Part shown: one piece after another, positions 40,250 to 48,107 of the stretch
Layout: every line of letters begins with the position of its first letter
Position numbering within the stretch: the first letter of the stretch is position 1
Assembly: GCF_030386795.1 (NCBI RefSeq)
Contig: NZ_JANUQM010000009.1
Span: forward strand, 62,001-126,000
Source: Streptomyces sp. S.PNR 29
GTDB lineage: Bacteria > Actinomycetota > Actinomycetes > Streptomycetales > Streptomycetaceae
Reading direction: 5' to 3'
DNA: 64,000 nt
Translations under genes and position numbers: made by a program
Notes under the pieces: model-generated
What the model was told of the DNA's origin: nothing
Seen by the model: only the letters and a program-made list of their open reading frames with translations
Database searches by the model: none

Positions 40250-41902
40250 ATGACCACGCCCGACCACACCCACAAGCCCACGACGCCGGAGGCTGCGGTC
40301 GTCGACGGGGGGTTCGGGGGGTTGGGGGGTGGTGGGGGTGCGGTGGGGGGCGGGGGTGCGGTGGGTTGTGGGGGTGCGGTGGGCTGTGAGGGTGCGGTGG
40401 GTTGTGGGGGTGCCGCAGGCGGTGGAGGCGCCGCAAGCAGCACAGGCGCCGCAGGTGGTGGGGGCGCCGCAAGCAGCCGGGGGGCTTCCGCGGTCAGCGG
40501 GGGCGCGGCGCGCGGAGGGGGCGCCACAGGCAGCACGGGCGCCGCAGCCAGCACAGACGCCACAGGCAGCACGGACGCCACAGACAGCCGGAGGGCTTCC
40601 GCGGTCAGCGGGGGCGCGGCGCGCGGAGGGGGCGCCGCAGGCAGCACGGGCGCCGCAGGCGGTGGGGGCGCTGCGGGCGGCGGATCGACGCCCCCGGACG
40701 ACGACGCTGCCACCCGCAGCACGAGGACACCCGCCATCCACAGGGCGACAGCACCCGGCAACGGGACTGCCGCAGGCGAAGAAACCAAACCGAGCGCGGG
40801 GGCGACCGCAAGCCCGAGGGCCGCCGTACGCGGCGAACCGGCTACCGCGGTCGGCGGAGCTGCGACGCGCGGCCAAGCGGCTCCTGCGACCGGCGCCCGG
40901 GCGTCGACGACCGGCACGCGGGCTGTCGTGGGCGGCGAGGGAGGGGCCGCCCGCGACGCGGCGACTGCCGTGAGCGGCGAGGAACCGGACGCAAGCGGCA
41001 AGGCGACGCACACGCTCGGGCTGCTGTATCCGCCGGCCGGACGCGACCGGGACTACACCTCGATGCAGCTTTCCTTCATCGGCGGGGTCGCGGAGGCCGC
41101 CACCGCCTACGGATACGACCTGCTGCTGGCCCCCAGCAGCACCTATGACGACCCCTCCGTCCGGCGGATGGTCGGCGAGCGGCGGGTGGACGGGGTGATC
41201 GTCATGGAGGTCCGCCGGGAGGACGACCGCATCGAGCGCCTGACCGAGGCGGATTTCCCCTTCGTCGCCATCGGCCGCAACCACCGTACCGAACGGGCCG
41301 GCTGGGTCGATCTCGACTTCGCCGGTCTGGCCGCCGGCTGCGTGCGGCACCTCGCCGACCTCGGCCACCGCAGGATCGCCTTCGTCAACAGGTCGGAGCA
41401 GCTGTTCAACAGCGGATACGGCTTCGCACGGCTCGGGCACGAGGGCTACACCGGAGCCATGGAGGAGCTGGACCTCGCCCCGCACGCCTACCTCTGCGGG
41501 GACGACCTCCTCTCGGGCGAGGACGTCGTGGAGCGGATCCTGCGGGACGACCCGGCGACCACCTCCCTGGTCACCCTGAACGAGGCGGCGCTGGAGGGCG
41601 TCTACCGGGGCCTGACCCGGCACGGCCGCAGCGTGCCGCGCGACTTCTCGGTCGTGGGCGTGGCCGCCAGCCCCTGGGCGGAGCAGGTGAACCCGCCGCT
41701 CACCGCCGCCGAGATCCCCGCCAAGGAGATGACCCGGATCGCCGTCGACCTGATGGTGGAGCGGCTGCGCTCCCCCGGCTCGCCGCCCCGGCACGTCCTG
41801 CTGAAGCCCCTGATCACCCTGCGCGCCAGCACCGGCCCCTGCCGGCCGACGCCCGGTTCCGAACCAGAAAACGAATTTCCGGATTTCGACATTGATTTCT
41901 GA
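40250..41902 (+). CDS. LacI-type ligand-binding protein lacking a recognisable HTH, with Gly/Ala repeat N terminus
   Basis: 550 residues. From about residue 258 it is a complete LacI/periplasmic-binding-like sensor (THTLGLLYPPAGRDRDYTSM, RRVDGVIVMEV, CVRHLADLGHRRIAFVNRS, TTSLVTLNEAALEGVYRGL, SVVGVAASPWAEQVNPPLTA). The N-terminal about 255 residues are almost only Gly, Ala, Ser, Thr and Val repeats, where a LacI protein should have a 55-residue DNA-binding domain. No HTH is found in the other two frames. The stub MTTPDHTHKPTTPEAAV resembles the start of a LacI HTH helix. It lies two bases after the SpoIIE-type gene and upstream of the sugar ABC genes it would be expected to control. Confidence 0.75.
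   Translation: MTTPDHTHKPTTPEAAVVDGGFGGLGGGGGAVGGGGAVGCGGAVGCEGAVGCGGAAGGGGAASSTGAAGGGGAASSRGASAVSGGAARGGGATGSTGAAASTDATGSTDATDSRRASAVSGGAARGGGAAGSTGAAGGGGAAGGGSTPPDDDAATRSTRTPAIHRATAPGNGTAAGEETKPSAGATASPRAAVRGEPATAVGGAATRGQAAPATGARASTTGTRAVVGGEGGAARDAATAVSGEEPDASGKATHTLGLLYPPAGRDRDYTSMQLSFIGGVAEAATAYGYDLLLAPSSTYDDPSVRRMVGERRVDGVIVMEVRREDDRIERLTEADFPFVAIGRNHRTERAGWVDLDFAGLAAGCVRHLADLGHRRIAFVNRSEQLFNSGYGFARLGHEGYTGAMEELDLAPHAYLCGDDLLSGEDVVERILRDDPATTSLVTLNEAALEGVYRGLTRHGRSVPRDFSVVGVAASPWAEQVNPPLTAAEIPAKEMTRIAVDLMVERLRSPGSPPRHVLLKPLITLRASTGPCRPTPGSEPENEFPDFDIDF
40307..40338 (+). other. Predicted G-quadruplex-forming run in the 5' coding region
   Basis: Runs of six G at 40307-40312, 40316-40321 and 40324-40329 and five G at 40334-40338, with loops of 3, 2 and 4 bases. 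This fits a canonical G-quadruplex motif on the coding strand and mRNA, 57 bases after the start codon. The G-rich asymmetry continues to about 40415. Confidence 0.75.
40482..40657 (+). repeat. 65-bp direct repeat with 111-bp period in the LacI-type gene
   Basis: GGGCTTCCGCGGTCAGCGGG and the following 45 bases occur at 40482-40546 and again at 40593-40657 with one mismatch. The 111-base offset equals 37 codons, so the frame is kept. It encodes ASAVSGGAARGGGA-GSTGAA twice. Shorter 18-bp units (GGTGCGGTGGGTTGTGGG-like) precede it at about 40338-40415. Confidence 0.9.
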
Positions 41903-41983
41903 TACGCCGCTTTTCAAGGTCTTTGTGATGATCTAGGCCTTGCGATGACTGAGCCTGCGATCACCGACCCCTGGGAGTGGAGC

Positions 41984-43219
41984 ATGTCGTACACGGTCGG
42001 CCGACGCGACTTCCTACGAGCTGCGGGCGCGGGCGCGGCCGCCCTCGGCCTCGGCGGGGCCCTGGCCTCCTGCGGCTCCGACCAGCCGAGCACGGTCACC
42101 CTCACCTGGTGGGACTACTTCACGCTGGACAACTTCCAGCCCGGAATGAACCGCCTCATCAGGGATATTGAGGCCGGCGTCCCGGACGTACGGATCGAGC
42201 GGCGGACCTTCCCGTTCGCGGAGCTCGACCGGCAGATCACCCTGGGCGCGATCTCCGGCGAGCTGCCGGACATCGCCATCGTGGACAACGTCGCCATGAA
42301 CACCCTGGGCGGCAGCGACCTGCTGGCCGACCTCACCGACAGGGTCGAGCGGTGGGGTCAGGCCGACCAGTACTACAAGGGGCCCTGGGAGGGCTGCCAG
42401 GTCGGCGGAAAGGTCCTCGGGATCCCCAACAACAGCAACTGCCTCGCCCTCTACTACAACACCCGGATGCTCCAGGACGCCGGAGTGGAACCCCCCACCA
42501 CCTGGGACCAGCTGGCCTCCGCCGCCGAGCGGCTGACCAGCGGGGACCGGTTCGGTCTGGCACTGAGCGCGATCAAGACGGAGGAGGGCGTCTTCCAGTT
42601 CCTGCCGTTCCTGTGGCAGGCGGGCGGCGACCTGGACACCTTCGCCGCCGACGGGGCGACGGCGCTGTCCTTCATCGACGACCTGGTCGCCAAGGGCTCC
42701 CTGTCCGAGCAGTGCGTGGGCTGGACCCAGCAGGACGTCAACACCCGGTTCATGAACCAGCGCGCCGCCCTGCAGATCAACGGTCCCTGGCAGATCCCCA
42801 CCCTCAAGCAGGCGGACTTCGAGTGGAACGTCGTCGCCCTGCCCCGCGACAAGGAGGCCGCCACCTGCCTCGGCGGCGAGAACTGGGTCGTGATGGCGCA
42901 GACGGAACACCTCGACAAGGCGTGGGAGGTCCTGGAGTTCACCCAGCGCTCGTCGGTGCTGGTGCCGTACCTGGTGTCGTTCGGCAACCTCCCCGCCCGC
43001 AAGGACCTGGCCGACCGGGGCAGCTGGGCCTCCGACCCGGCCCTGCGGCTCTTCCTCAGCCAGCTGCCCCTGGCCCGTCCGCGGCAGTACGGACGCAACT
43101 ACGCCGACGCCTCGCAGGCCGTCGCCGAGGCGGAACAGGCCGTACTCACCGGTTCCGCGTCCCCCTCCGCGGCGGCGAGGACCGCCGCGGCCAAGATCGA
43201 CAAGGCGCTGGGCGGGTGA
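41984..43219 (+). CDS. ABC transporter sugar-binding lipoprotein (Tat signal)
   Basis: A 411-residue extracellular solute-binding protein, family 1. The N terminus has a twin-arginine signal GRRDFLRAAGAGAAALGLGG followed by the lipobox LASC, so it is exported folded and then lipidated. The body shows the usual features: WWDYFTLDNFQPGMNRL, FPFAELDRQI, DIAIVDNVAM, GIPNNSNCLALYYN and MNQRAALQINGPW. The ATG at 41984 has GGGAG six bases upstream and starts directly before the Tat motif; an upstream ATG at 41945 is less likely. It is overlapped by the first permease gene. The ligand is probably an oligosaccharide, judged by the GH31 gene downstream. Confidence 0.93.
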   Translation: MSYTVGRRDFLRAAGAGAAALGLGGALASCGSDQPSTVTLTWWDYFTLDNFQPGMNRLIRDIEAGVPDVRIERRTFPFAELDRQITLGAISGELPDIAIVDNVAMNTLGGSDLLADLTDRVERWGQADQYYKGPWEGCQVGGKVLGIPNNSNCLALYYNTRMLQDAGVEPPTTWDQLASAAERLTSGDRFGLALSAIKTEEGVFQFLPFLWQAGGDLDTFAADGATALSFIDDLVAKGSLSEQCVGWTQQDVNTRFMNQRAALQINGPWQIPTLKQADFEWNVVALPRDKEAATCLGGENWVVMAQTEHLDKAWEVLEFTQRSSVLVPYLVSFGNLPARKDLADRGSWASDPALRLFLSQLPLARPRQYGRNYADASQAVAEAEQAVLTGSASPSAAARTAAAKIDKALGG

Positions 43220-44241
43220 GGAGACCACGCGAGCACGTGCCGCTGCCCCGGTCCCGCGGGCGGCAGGGCCTGCTGTTCCCCCGGGGCGGACTGCCGTATC
43301 CGGCCGTCCTGCGCGGACGGCGGGGGCAGCCGTCCCCCTCCTCCCGCCGCCGGCGCCAGGCCTATCTGTTCTGCCTCCCGGGGATGGCCTTCCTCGGCCT
43401 CTTTCTGGCGTACCCGCTGTTCTACAACGTGTGGACGTCCGTCCACGACGTGGAACTCGGCACCCTGCTCAGCGGCGGCGAGCGGTTCACCGGCCTCGCC
43501 AACTACCGGGCCGTGGTCTCCGACCCGGCGTTCTGGCACTCCGTACGCCTCTCGCTGCTCTTCACCCTGGGCTCGCTGGTGTTCCAGTTCGCCATCGGCT
43601 TCGCCCTGGCCCTGCTCTTCGCCCGCCCCTTCCCCCTGAACGGCCTGCTCAGGTCCCTGCTGCTGGTGGCCTGGCTGCTTCCGCCGGTGGTCAGCGGCAC
43701 CCTCTTCCGCTGGCTGCTGGACGCGGAGTCCGGCGCCTACAACTCGCTGCTGAGCGCGGTGGGTCTCGGCACCCTGTCCCACGACTGGCTCACCGACCCG
43801 TCCACCGCGCTGGCCGGCGTGATCTTCGCCAACGTCTGGGTCGGCGTGCCCTTCAACATGCTCCTGCTGCTGGTGGGCCTGCACACCATCGACCCCGAGC
43901 TGTACGAGGCCGCGGCGATCGACGGCGCCGGCACCTGGCAGCGGTTCCGCTGGATCACGCTCCCCCTGATGCGCCCGGTGTCGGTGACCGTCCTCCTCCT
44001 CGGCCTCATCTACACCTTCAAGGTCTTCGACGTCATCTTCGTGATGACGGGCGGCGGCCCCGTCGACGCCACCCGGGTGCTGTCCCTCTACGTCTACGAG
44101 GTCTTCTTCAGGTTCTTCCGGTTCGGGCAGGGCGCCGCCGCCGGCCTGCTGCTGCTCGTCGTACCGCTGCTCGTCGGCGCCTTCTACGTACGCCGTCTGC
44201 GACGCGAGGCACGGGAGGAAGCCGTGGGAGGTGCCGCGTGA
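43216..44241 (+). CDS. Sugar ABC transporter permease 1
   Basis: About 341 residues: a basic cytoplasmic leader, then six membrane segments starting AYLFCLPGMAFLGLFLAYPLFYNVWTS, the MalF-type form. The EAA loop that contacts the ATPase is EAAAIDGAGTWQRFRWITLP. GTG 43216 overlaps the binding-protein stop by four bases; GTG 43237 with AGGAG upstream is an alternative. The second permease starts at the overlap with its stop. No ATPase gene is present, as in many Streptomyces sugar systems that share MsiK. Confidence 0.92.
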   Translation: MRRPREHVPLPRSRGRQGLLFPRGGLPYPAVLRGRRGQPSPSSRRRRQAYLFCLPGMAFLGLFLAYPLFYNVWTSVHDVELGTLLSGGERFTGLANYRAVVSDPAFWHSVRLSLLFTLGSLVFQFAIGFALALLFARPFPLNGLLRSLLLVAWLLPPVVSGTLFRWLLDAESGAYNSLLSAVGLGTLSHDWLTDPSTALAGVIFANVWVGVPFNMLLLLVGLHTIDPELYEAAAIDGAGTWQRFRWITLPLMRPVSVTVLLLGLIYTFKVFDVIFVMTGGGPVDATRVLSLYVYEVFFRFFRFGQGAAAGLLLLVVPLLVGAFYVRRLRREAREEAVGGAA

Positions 44242-45065
44242 AGCCGCCCCGCCACCCATGGCTCCTCACCGCGACCGCGACCGTGGTCACCGCCGCCTTC
44301 CTGCTGCCGGTGTACTGGATGGTCAAGACGAGCCTCACGCGCCCGGACCGGATCCTGACCCCGTCCCCGCAATGGGTGCCGGCACCGCTCACCGTCGAGA
44401 ACTACCGGACGGCACTGGACTACGAAGGCCTGCCCCGCGCCCTGGCCAACAGCGTGGTCATCTCCTGCGGGGTCACGGCGCTCACCCTGCTGCTGGGCGT
44501 GCCGCTCGGCTACGCGCTCGCCCGGGTCCGGATGCGCGGCTCGGGCACGATGGTGCTCGCCCTGCTCGTCGCCCAGCTGCCGCCCGCGATCGTGCTGGCG
44601 GCCCCGCTGTTCATCCTCGAACGCCGGGCCGGTCTAGACGACACGTACGTGGGCCTGATCGCCGCCGACACGACACTCACCCTGCCGTTCACGGTGATCG
44701 TGCTCCACCCCGTGCTGCGCAGCGTGCCGGCCGAACTGGAGGAGGCCGCCCTCGTCGACGGCTGCGGACTGCCCGGCGTGCTGCTGCGCGTCGTCCTGCC
44801 GCTCATGGTGCCGGGCGTGGTCGCGGCGGCCGGACTGTCCTTCCTGCTCGGCTGGGGCGAGTTCCTCTTCGGCCTCACCCTCGCCGAAGGGCCCGACGTC
44901 CAGCCCGTCACCGTCCTGCTCAACGCCTTCATCGGCCAGCACGGAACGTCCTGGGGCGCCCTGATGGCCACCGCCACCCTCATCAGCATCCCGGTCGTCT
45001 GCGTCTTCGCCGCCTTCCAGCGCTTCATCGTGGGCGGGCTGACGGCCGGCAGTGTGAGGGGCTGA
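44238..45065 (+). CDS. Sugar ABC transporter permease 2
   Basis: A 275-residue MalG-type permease with six segments, beginning LLTATATVVTAAFLLPVYWMVKTSL. The EAA loop is EAALVDGCGLPGVLLRVVLP, and the last segment contains PVVCVFAAFQRFIVGGLTAGSVRG, typical of the family's C terminus. The GTG at 44238 overlaps the first permease's stop, with GGGAGG six bases upstream. With the binding protein and permease 1 it forms a CUT1-type importer that needs an ATPase from elsewhere. Confidence 0.93.
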   Translation: MKPPRHPWLLTATATVVTAAFLLPVYWMVKTSLTRPDRILTPSPQWVPAPLTVENYRTALDYEGLPRALANSVVISCGVTALTLLLGVPLGYALARVRMRGSGTMVLALLVAQLPPAIVLAAPLFILERRAGLDDTYVGLIAADTTLTLPFTVIVLHPVLRSVPAELEEAALVDGCGLPGVLLRVVLPLMVPGVVAAAGLSFLLGWGEFLFGLTLAEGPDVQPVTVLLNAFIGQHGTSWGALMATATLISIPVVCVFAAFQRFIVGGLTAGSVRG

Positions 45066-45067
45066 CG

Positions 45068-45250
45068 ATGGGCCGACGAACGCCGGGACAGCCGGAGGGG
45101 ACGACCCACCACACGGCGCCGAGGTCGCGCGGCTGCCAGTGGTGCGGCGAACCGGCTTCCCACCCCCGCCGGACACCTCCGCCCACTGCGGGCCTCCCCC
45201 TGCCGAGAACCCCCCGCCTGGAACGCCATGTCCTCCCTGCACCCCCGTGA
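45068..45250 (+). CDS. Possible small protein with a Cys-x-x-Cys motif
   Basis: A 60-codon frame that begins two bases after the permease 2 stop, with GAGGGG six bases before its ATG, and overlaps the GH31 start by 23 bases. It contains RGCQWCGEPASHPRR, a single zinc-knuckle-like pair, and is otherwise Pro/Arg-rich. Third-position GC is fairly high but composition is weak evidence here. It may be a real coupled gene, a remnant, or chance. Confidence 0.25.
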   Translation: MGRRTPGQPEGTTHHTAPRSRGCQWCGEPASHPRRTPPPTAGLPLPRTPRLERHVLPAPP

Positions 45251-47546
45251 CCACACCCCGTTCGTCGCGCCGCCCCCGCCGCTGACGCCCGCCGGGCCGG
45301 CCGCGCTCGATGCGGTGGTCGGCGCCGGCGTGGTCCACGCCGGTACGGACGGTGCGACCCTGGACGTCCGCACCGCCGCAGGCCGTACCGGCACGCTCCG
45401 GCTGCGGCCCGCGACGGCCAGGTCGATCCGGATCACGCTGCGCATGGCCGGCGTACCGACCGCACCCCGGGTTCCCGTCGTCACCCCGCCCCCGGCCGGC
45501 GCCGACTGTGCCGCCGAGCAGGCCCCGGACACCGTCGTCCTGCACCTCGGCGCCCTGCGGGTGGACGTGCGCCTGTCCCCCTTCGCGCTGACGCTGACCG
45601 ACCGTCACGGCCGGGTGCTGCGCCAGGCCGCCGAGGAACGTGACCCCGGCGGCCGGCCGACCGTGCTGCCGTTCGGCGTCACCGAACTCGCCGACGGCCG
45701 CCTCGCCCACCACGACAGCTGGCGCACCGAACCCGACGAGCACTTCTACGGCCTGGGCGAACGCTTCACCGGCCTGGACCTGCGCGGCCAGCGGGTCGAG
45801 TGCTGGGTCGAGGACGCCCAGGGCTGCACCGGCACCCGCTCCTACAAGGCCGTGCCCTACCTGATCTCCAGCCGCGGCTACGCCGTCCTCGTGGACACGA
45901 CCACGGCGGCCTCCTTCGACCTGGCGCACAGCAACACCGGCGCATGGTCGCTGACGGTCCCCGACGAGGTGCTCGACTACTACCTGATCGCCGGCACCCC
46001 CGCCGAGTGCCTGGCCGCCTACCGCGACCTCACCGGGCCCGCCCTGCTGCCGCCCAAGTGGGCCTTCGGCCCGTGGATCTCCGGCGGCTTCCGCCAGGAC
46101 AGCGCGGCCGAGGTACGCGCACGTGCCGTCCACGTCCGCGAGCACCGCTTCCCCTGCGACGTCCTGCACATCGACACGTACTGGCAGCCGCACGGCTCCT
46201 GGTCCGACATGCGCTGGGACACCGAGGTGTTCCCCGACCCGCGGGGCCTGGTGCACGAACTGGCCGGCCAGGGCTTCCGCGTCTCGCTGTGGATGAACCC
46301 GTACGTCGGTGTCGACAGCCCCTACTACGCCGAGGCCGACCGCAACGGCTGGTTCCTGCGCACCGCCTCCGGCGGCACCTGGGTCGGCCAGCTGTGGGGC
46401 GGCACGCACCCGGACACGGCCCTGCTGGACCTCACCCATCCCGGGGCCGTCGACTGGTTCCGCGGCCGGATCCGCCAGGGCCTCGCCAGCGGGGCGTCCG
46501 TCCTGAAGACCGACTTCGGGGAAGCGGTCCCCGCCGACGCCGTCGCCCACAACGGCATGACCGGCGACCGCCTGCACAACCTCTACCCCCTCCTCTACAA
46601 CGACCTGGTCGCCGAGATCACCCGCGAGGTCACCGGGGGCCGCGGCCTGACCTGGGGCCGCTCCACCTGGACGGGCGGCCAGCGACACGGCGCCAAATGG
46701 ACCGGCGACCCCAACTCCACCTGGCCGGACCTCGCCTCCACCCTCCGCGCGGGCCTCTCCCTCTCCTTCTCCGGCCACCCCTTCTGGAGCCACGACATCG
46801 GCGGCTTCCACGGCACACCGGACGCCGAGCTCTTCGCCCGCTGGGCCCAGTTCGGCCTGCTGTCACCCCTCAGCCGTTTCCATGGCATGACGTCACGCCT
46901 TCCCTGGGACTTCGGCGAGGAGGCGTACACGGCCGCCCTGCACGCGGCCCGCCTGCGCATGAGCCTGCTGCCGTACCTGTACACGGCCGCGGCCGATGCC
47001 GTACGCACCGGAGAACCCCTCGCACGCCCCATGCCCCTCGACCACCCGGACCGCCCGGACGCCCACGCGGCCGACCTCCAGTACCTGCTCGGCCCCGACC
47101 TGCTCGTCGCCCCGCTGTACGCCCCCGGAGGCCGCCGCACGGTCTGGTTCCCACCCGGCGAGTGGCTGCCCTACGCAACAGGCGGCACCCCGCTCACCGG
47201 CCCCGCCTGGCACGACATCGACCTCCCCCTCACCACCGCCCCCCTCTGGCTGCGCTCCGGGTCCCTGCTCCTGACCACACCCCCCGACGACCGCGCGGGC
47301 AGCGCCCCCTTCCCGAAGCTGACCGCCCTCTGGGTAAGCCCCCACTCCACCCCCACCCGCACAGCCCACACCGTCCTGACCGAACCCGACGGCACCCGAA
47401 CCACCATCACGGCCCACCTGCCCCCCGACACCCCTCCAACCCTCCACACCGACGGCCCCACCCCCCGCCTGAAACTCCTCACCTGGCCCGACCCGGACGA
47501 GAGCGAAGCCCCGGGCAGGGCACTGCCTGACACGGGCTTCGAGTGA
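45228..47546 (+). CDS. Glycoside hydrolase family 31 (alpha-xylosidase/alpha-glucosidase type)
   Basis: A 772-residue cytoplasmic enzyme without signal peptide. GH31 motifs: EHFYGLGERFTGLDLRGQ in the N-terminal beta domain, the barrel strand DVLHIDTYWQ, the nucleophile region SVLKTDFGEAVP (Asp429), the acid/base region KWTGDPNSTWPDL (Asp494) and the FWSHDIGGFHG strand. This pattern is closest to YicI-type alpha-xylosidases, so isoprimeverose or a related alpha-xyloside is a plausible substrate; alpha-glucosidase remains possible. It would hydrolyse the sugar brought in by the preceding ABC genes. The ATG at 45228 has a poor ribosome site. Confidence 0.92.
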   Translation: MSSLHPRDHTPFVAPPPPLTPAGPAALDAVVGAGVVHAGTDGATLDVRTAAGRTGTLRLRPATARSIRITLRMAGVPTAPRVPVVTPPPAGADCAAEQAPDTVVLHLGALRVDVRLSPFALTLTDRHGRVLRQAAEERDPGGRPTVLPFGVTELADGRLAHHDSWRTEPDEHFYGLGERFTGLDLRGQRVECWVEDAQGCTGTRSYKAVPYLISSRGYAVLVDTTTAASFDLAHSNTGAWSLTVPDEVLDYYLIAGTPAECLAAYRDLTGPALLPPKWAFGPWISGGFRQDSAAEVRARAVHVREHRFPCDVLHIDTYWQPHGSWSDMRWDTEVFPDPRGLVHELAGQGFRVSLWMNPYVGVDSPYYAEADRNGWFLRTASGGTWVGQLWGGTHPDTALLDLTHPGAVDWFRGRIRQGLASGASVLKTDFGEAVPADAVAHNGMTGDRLHNLYPLLYNDLVAEITREVTGGRGLTWGRSTWTGGQRHGAKWTGDPNSTWPDLASTLRAGLSLSFSGHPFWSHDIGGFHGTPDAELFARWAQFGLLSPLSRFHGMTSRLPWDFGEEAYTAALHAARLRMSLLPYLYTAAADAVRTGEPLARPMPLDHPDRPDAHAADLQYLLGPDLLVAPLYAPGGRRTVWFPPGEWLPYATGGTPLTGPAWHDIDLPLTTAPLWLRSGSLLLTTPPDDRAGSAPFPKLTALWVSPHSTPTRTAHTVLTEPDGTRTTITAHLPPDTPPTLHTDGPTPRLKLLTWPDPDESEAPGRALPDTGFE

Positions 47547-47719
47547 GCCGCAGCACGCCGGACACTGCCTCGTTATGGCAAGGCGTGCGCCCACCTCTAC
47601 GTCAACGGAGTGCGGCGCGTGAGTCAGTGCCACCACATCACGAAGTGAGTTGTTCATGATCGAGCAGCAACGGCGACCGGACCCGGACCAGACACGGGCA
47701 ACACACAGGTGACCGCCTC

Positions 47720-47745
47720 GGTGGAGCCAAGCGGGAGGCTCCACC
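47720..47745 (+). terminator. Hairpin downstream of GH31
   Basis: Perfect 9-bp stem, GGTGGAGCC (47720-47728) and GGCTCCACC (47737-47745), with an 8-base loop. It is 174 bases beyond the GH31 stop, without a T-run. Confidence 0.4.
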
Positions 47746-47874
47746 GACCTCTTCCGACGCACCGTCGGGGACCACTTCATGCCCCAGCCGGAACCCGCTC
47801 GTGAGACCAGAAATGAGACCAGGGACAGCCGCGCGGCACGCGTACGCCGTCGTCGCCGCGTCCGCTGAACGAAA

Positions 47875-47907
47875 AAGCCCAGCTCAGACACCGTCTGAGC
47901 TGGGCTT
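47875..47907 (-). terminator. Intrinsic terminator of tRNA-Thr
   Basis: On the minus strand, right after the tRNA 3' end: a perfect 15-bp stem AAGCCCAGCTCAGAC / GTCTGAGCTGGGCTT with a 3-base loop, followed by TTTTT. A textbook intrinsic terminator. Confidence 0.93.
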
Positions 47908-47913
47908 CAGTGG

Positions 47914-47987
47914 AGCCGCCTTCGGGATTCGAACCCGAGACCTACGCATTACGAGTGCGTTGCTCTGGCCATCTGAGCTAAGGCGGC
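47914..47987 (-). tRNA. tRNA-Thr (anticodon CGT)
   Basis: Cloverleaf read by eye on the minus strand: acceptor GCCGCCT pairs with AGGCGGC; D arm GCTCAGATGGCCAGAGC; anticodon arm ACGCA-CTCGTAA-TGCGT with anticodon CGT, which reads ACG; T arm CTCGGGTTCGAATCCCGA. The discriminator is T and CCA is encoded (47911-47913). A terminator follows. It reads the ACG codon, common in this GC-rich genome. Confidence 0.97.
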
Positions 47988-48052
47988 GAGCCGTCCGCAC
48001 CATGGTGCGATCAGCGACGTCGGTAAGTCTACACAGTTTCCGGGAGTGCTCT

Positions 48053-48089
48053 GACCACGCCCCGGAGGCGGGGCTTCCGGGGCGTGGTC
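48053..48089 (-). terminator. Hairpin after the secreted peptidase gene
   Basis: A 13-bp stem GACCACGCCCCGG / CCGGGGCGTGGTC (48053-48065, 48077-48089) lies 18 bases beyond the minus-strand stop, with the loop AGGCGGGGCTT. Confidence 0.75.
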
Positions 48090-48107
48090 AGGCAGGTGCC
48101 CAGGCGG

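Larger units (their letters stand above)
47547..47910. other. Gene-free region between GH31 and tRNA-Thr, 364 bases
   Basis: I see no gene. It contains a 9-bp-stem hairpin GGTGGAGCC/GGCTCCACC with loop AAGCGGGA (47720-47745), a possible terminator for GH31. A 10-base direct repeat GAGACCAGAA/ATGAGACCAG lies at about 47801-47820. Several short frames exist but none has coding character. The region next to a tRNA could be a former integration site. Confidence 0.45.

Noticed and set aside
40329..40973. A frameshift hiding the LacI HTH in another frame
   Set aside because: The other two forward frames give Arg/Gln/Pro-rich text without any helix-turn-helix, so a simple frameshift does not explain its absence.
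33095..41902. A secondary-metabolite gene cluster around the SARP-type regulator
   Set aside because: No biosynthetic enzymes (PKS, NRPS, terpene synthase, RiPP precursor) are near; the neighbours are a polymerase, a glycosyltransferase and sugar genes.
47547..47987. tRNA-Thr as the attachment site of an integrated element
   Set aside because: No integrase, excisionase or direct repeat of the tRNA 3' end is seen in the window.
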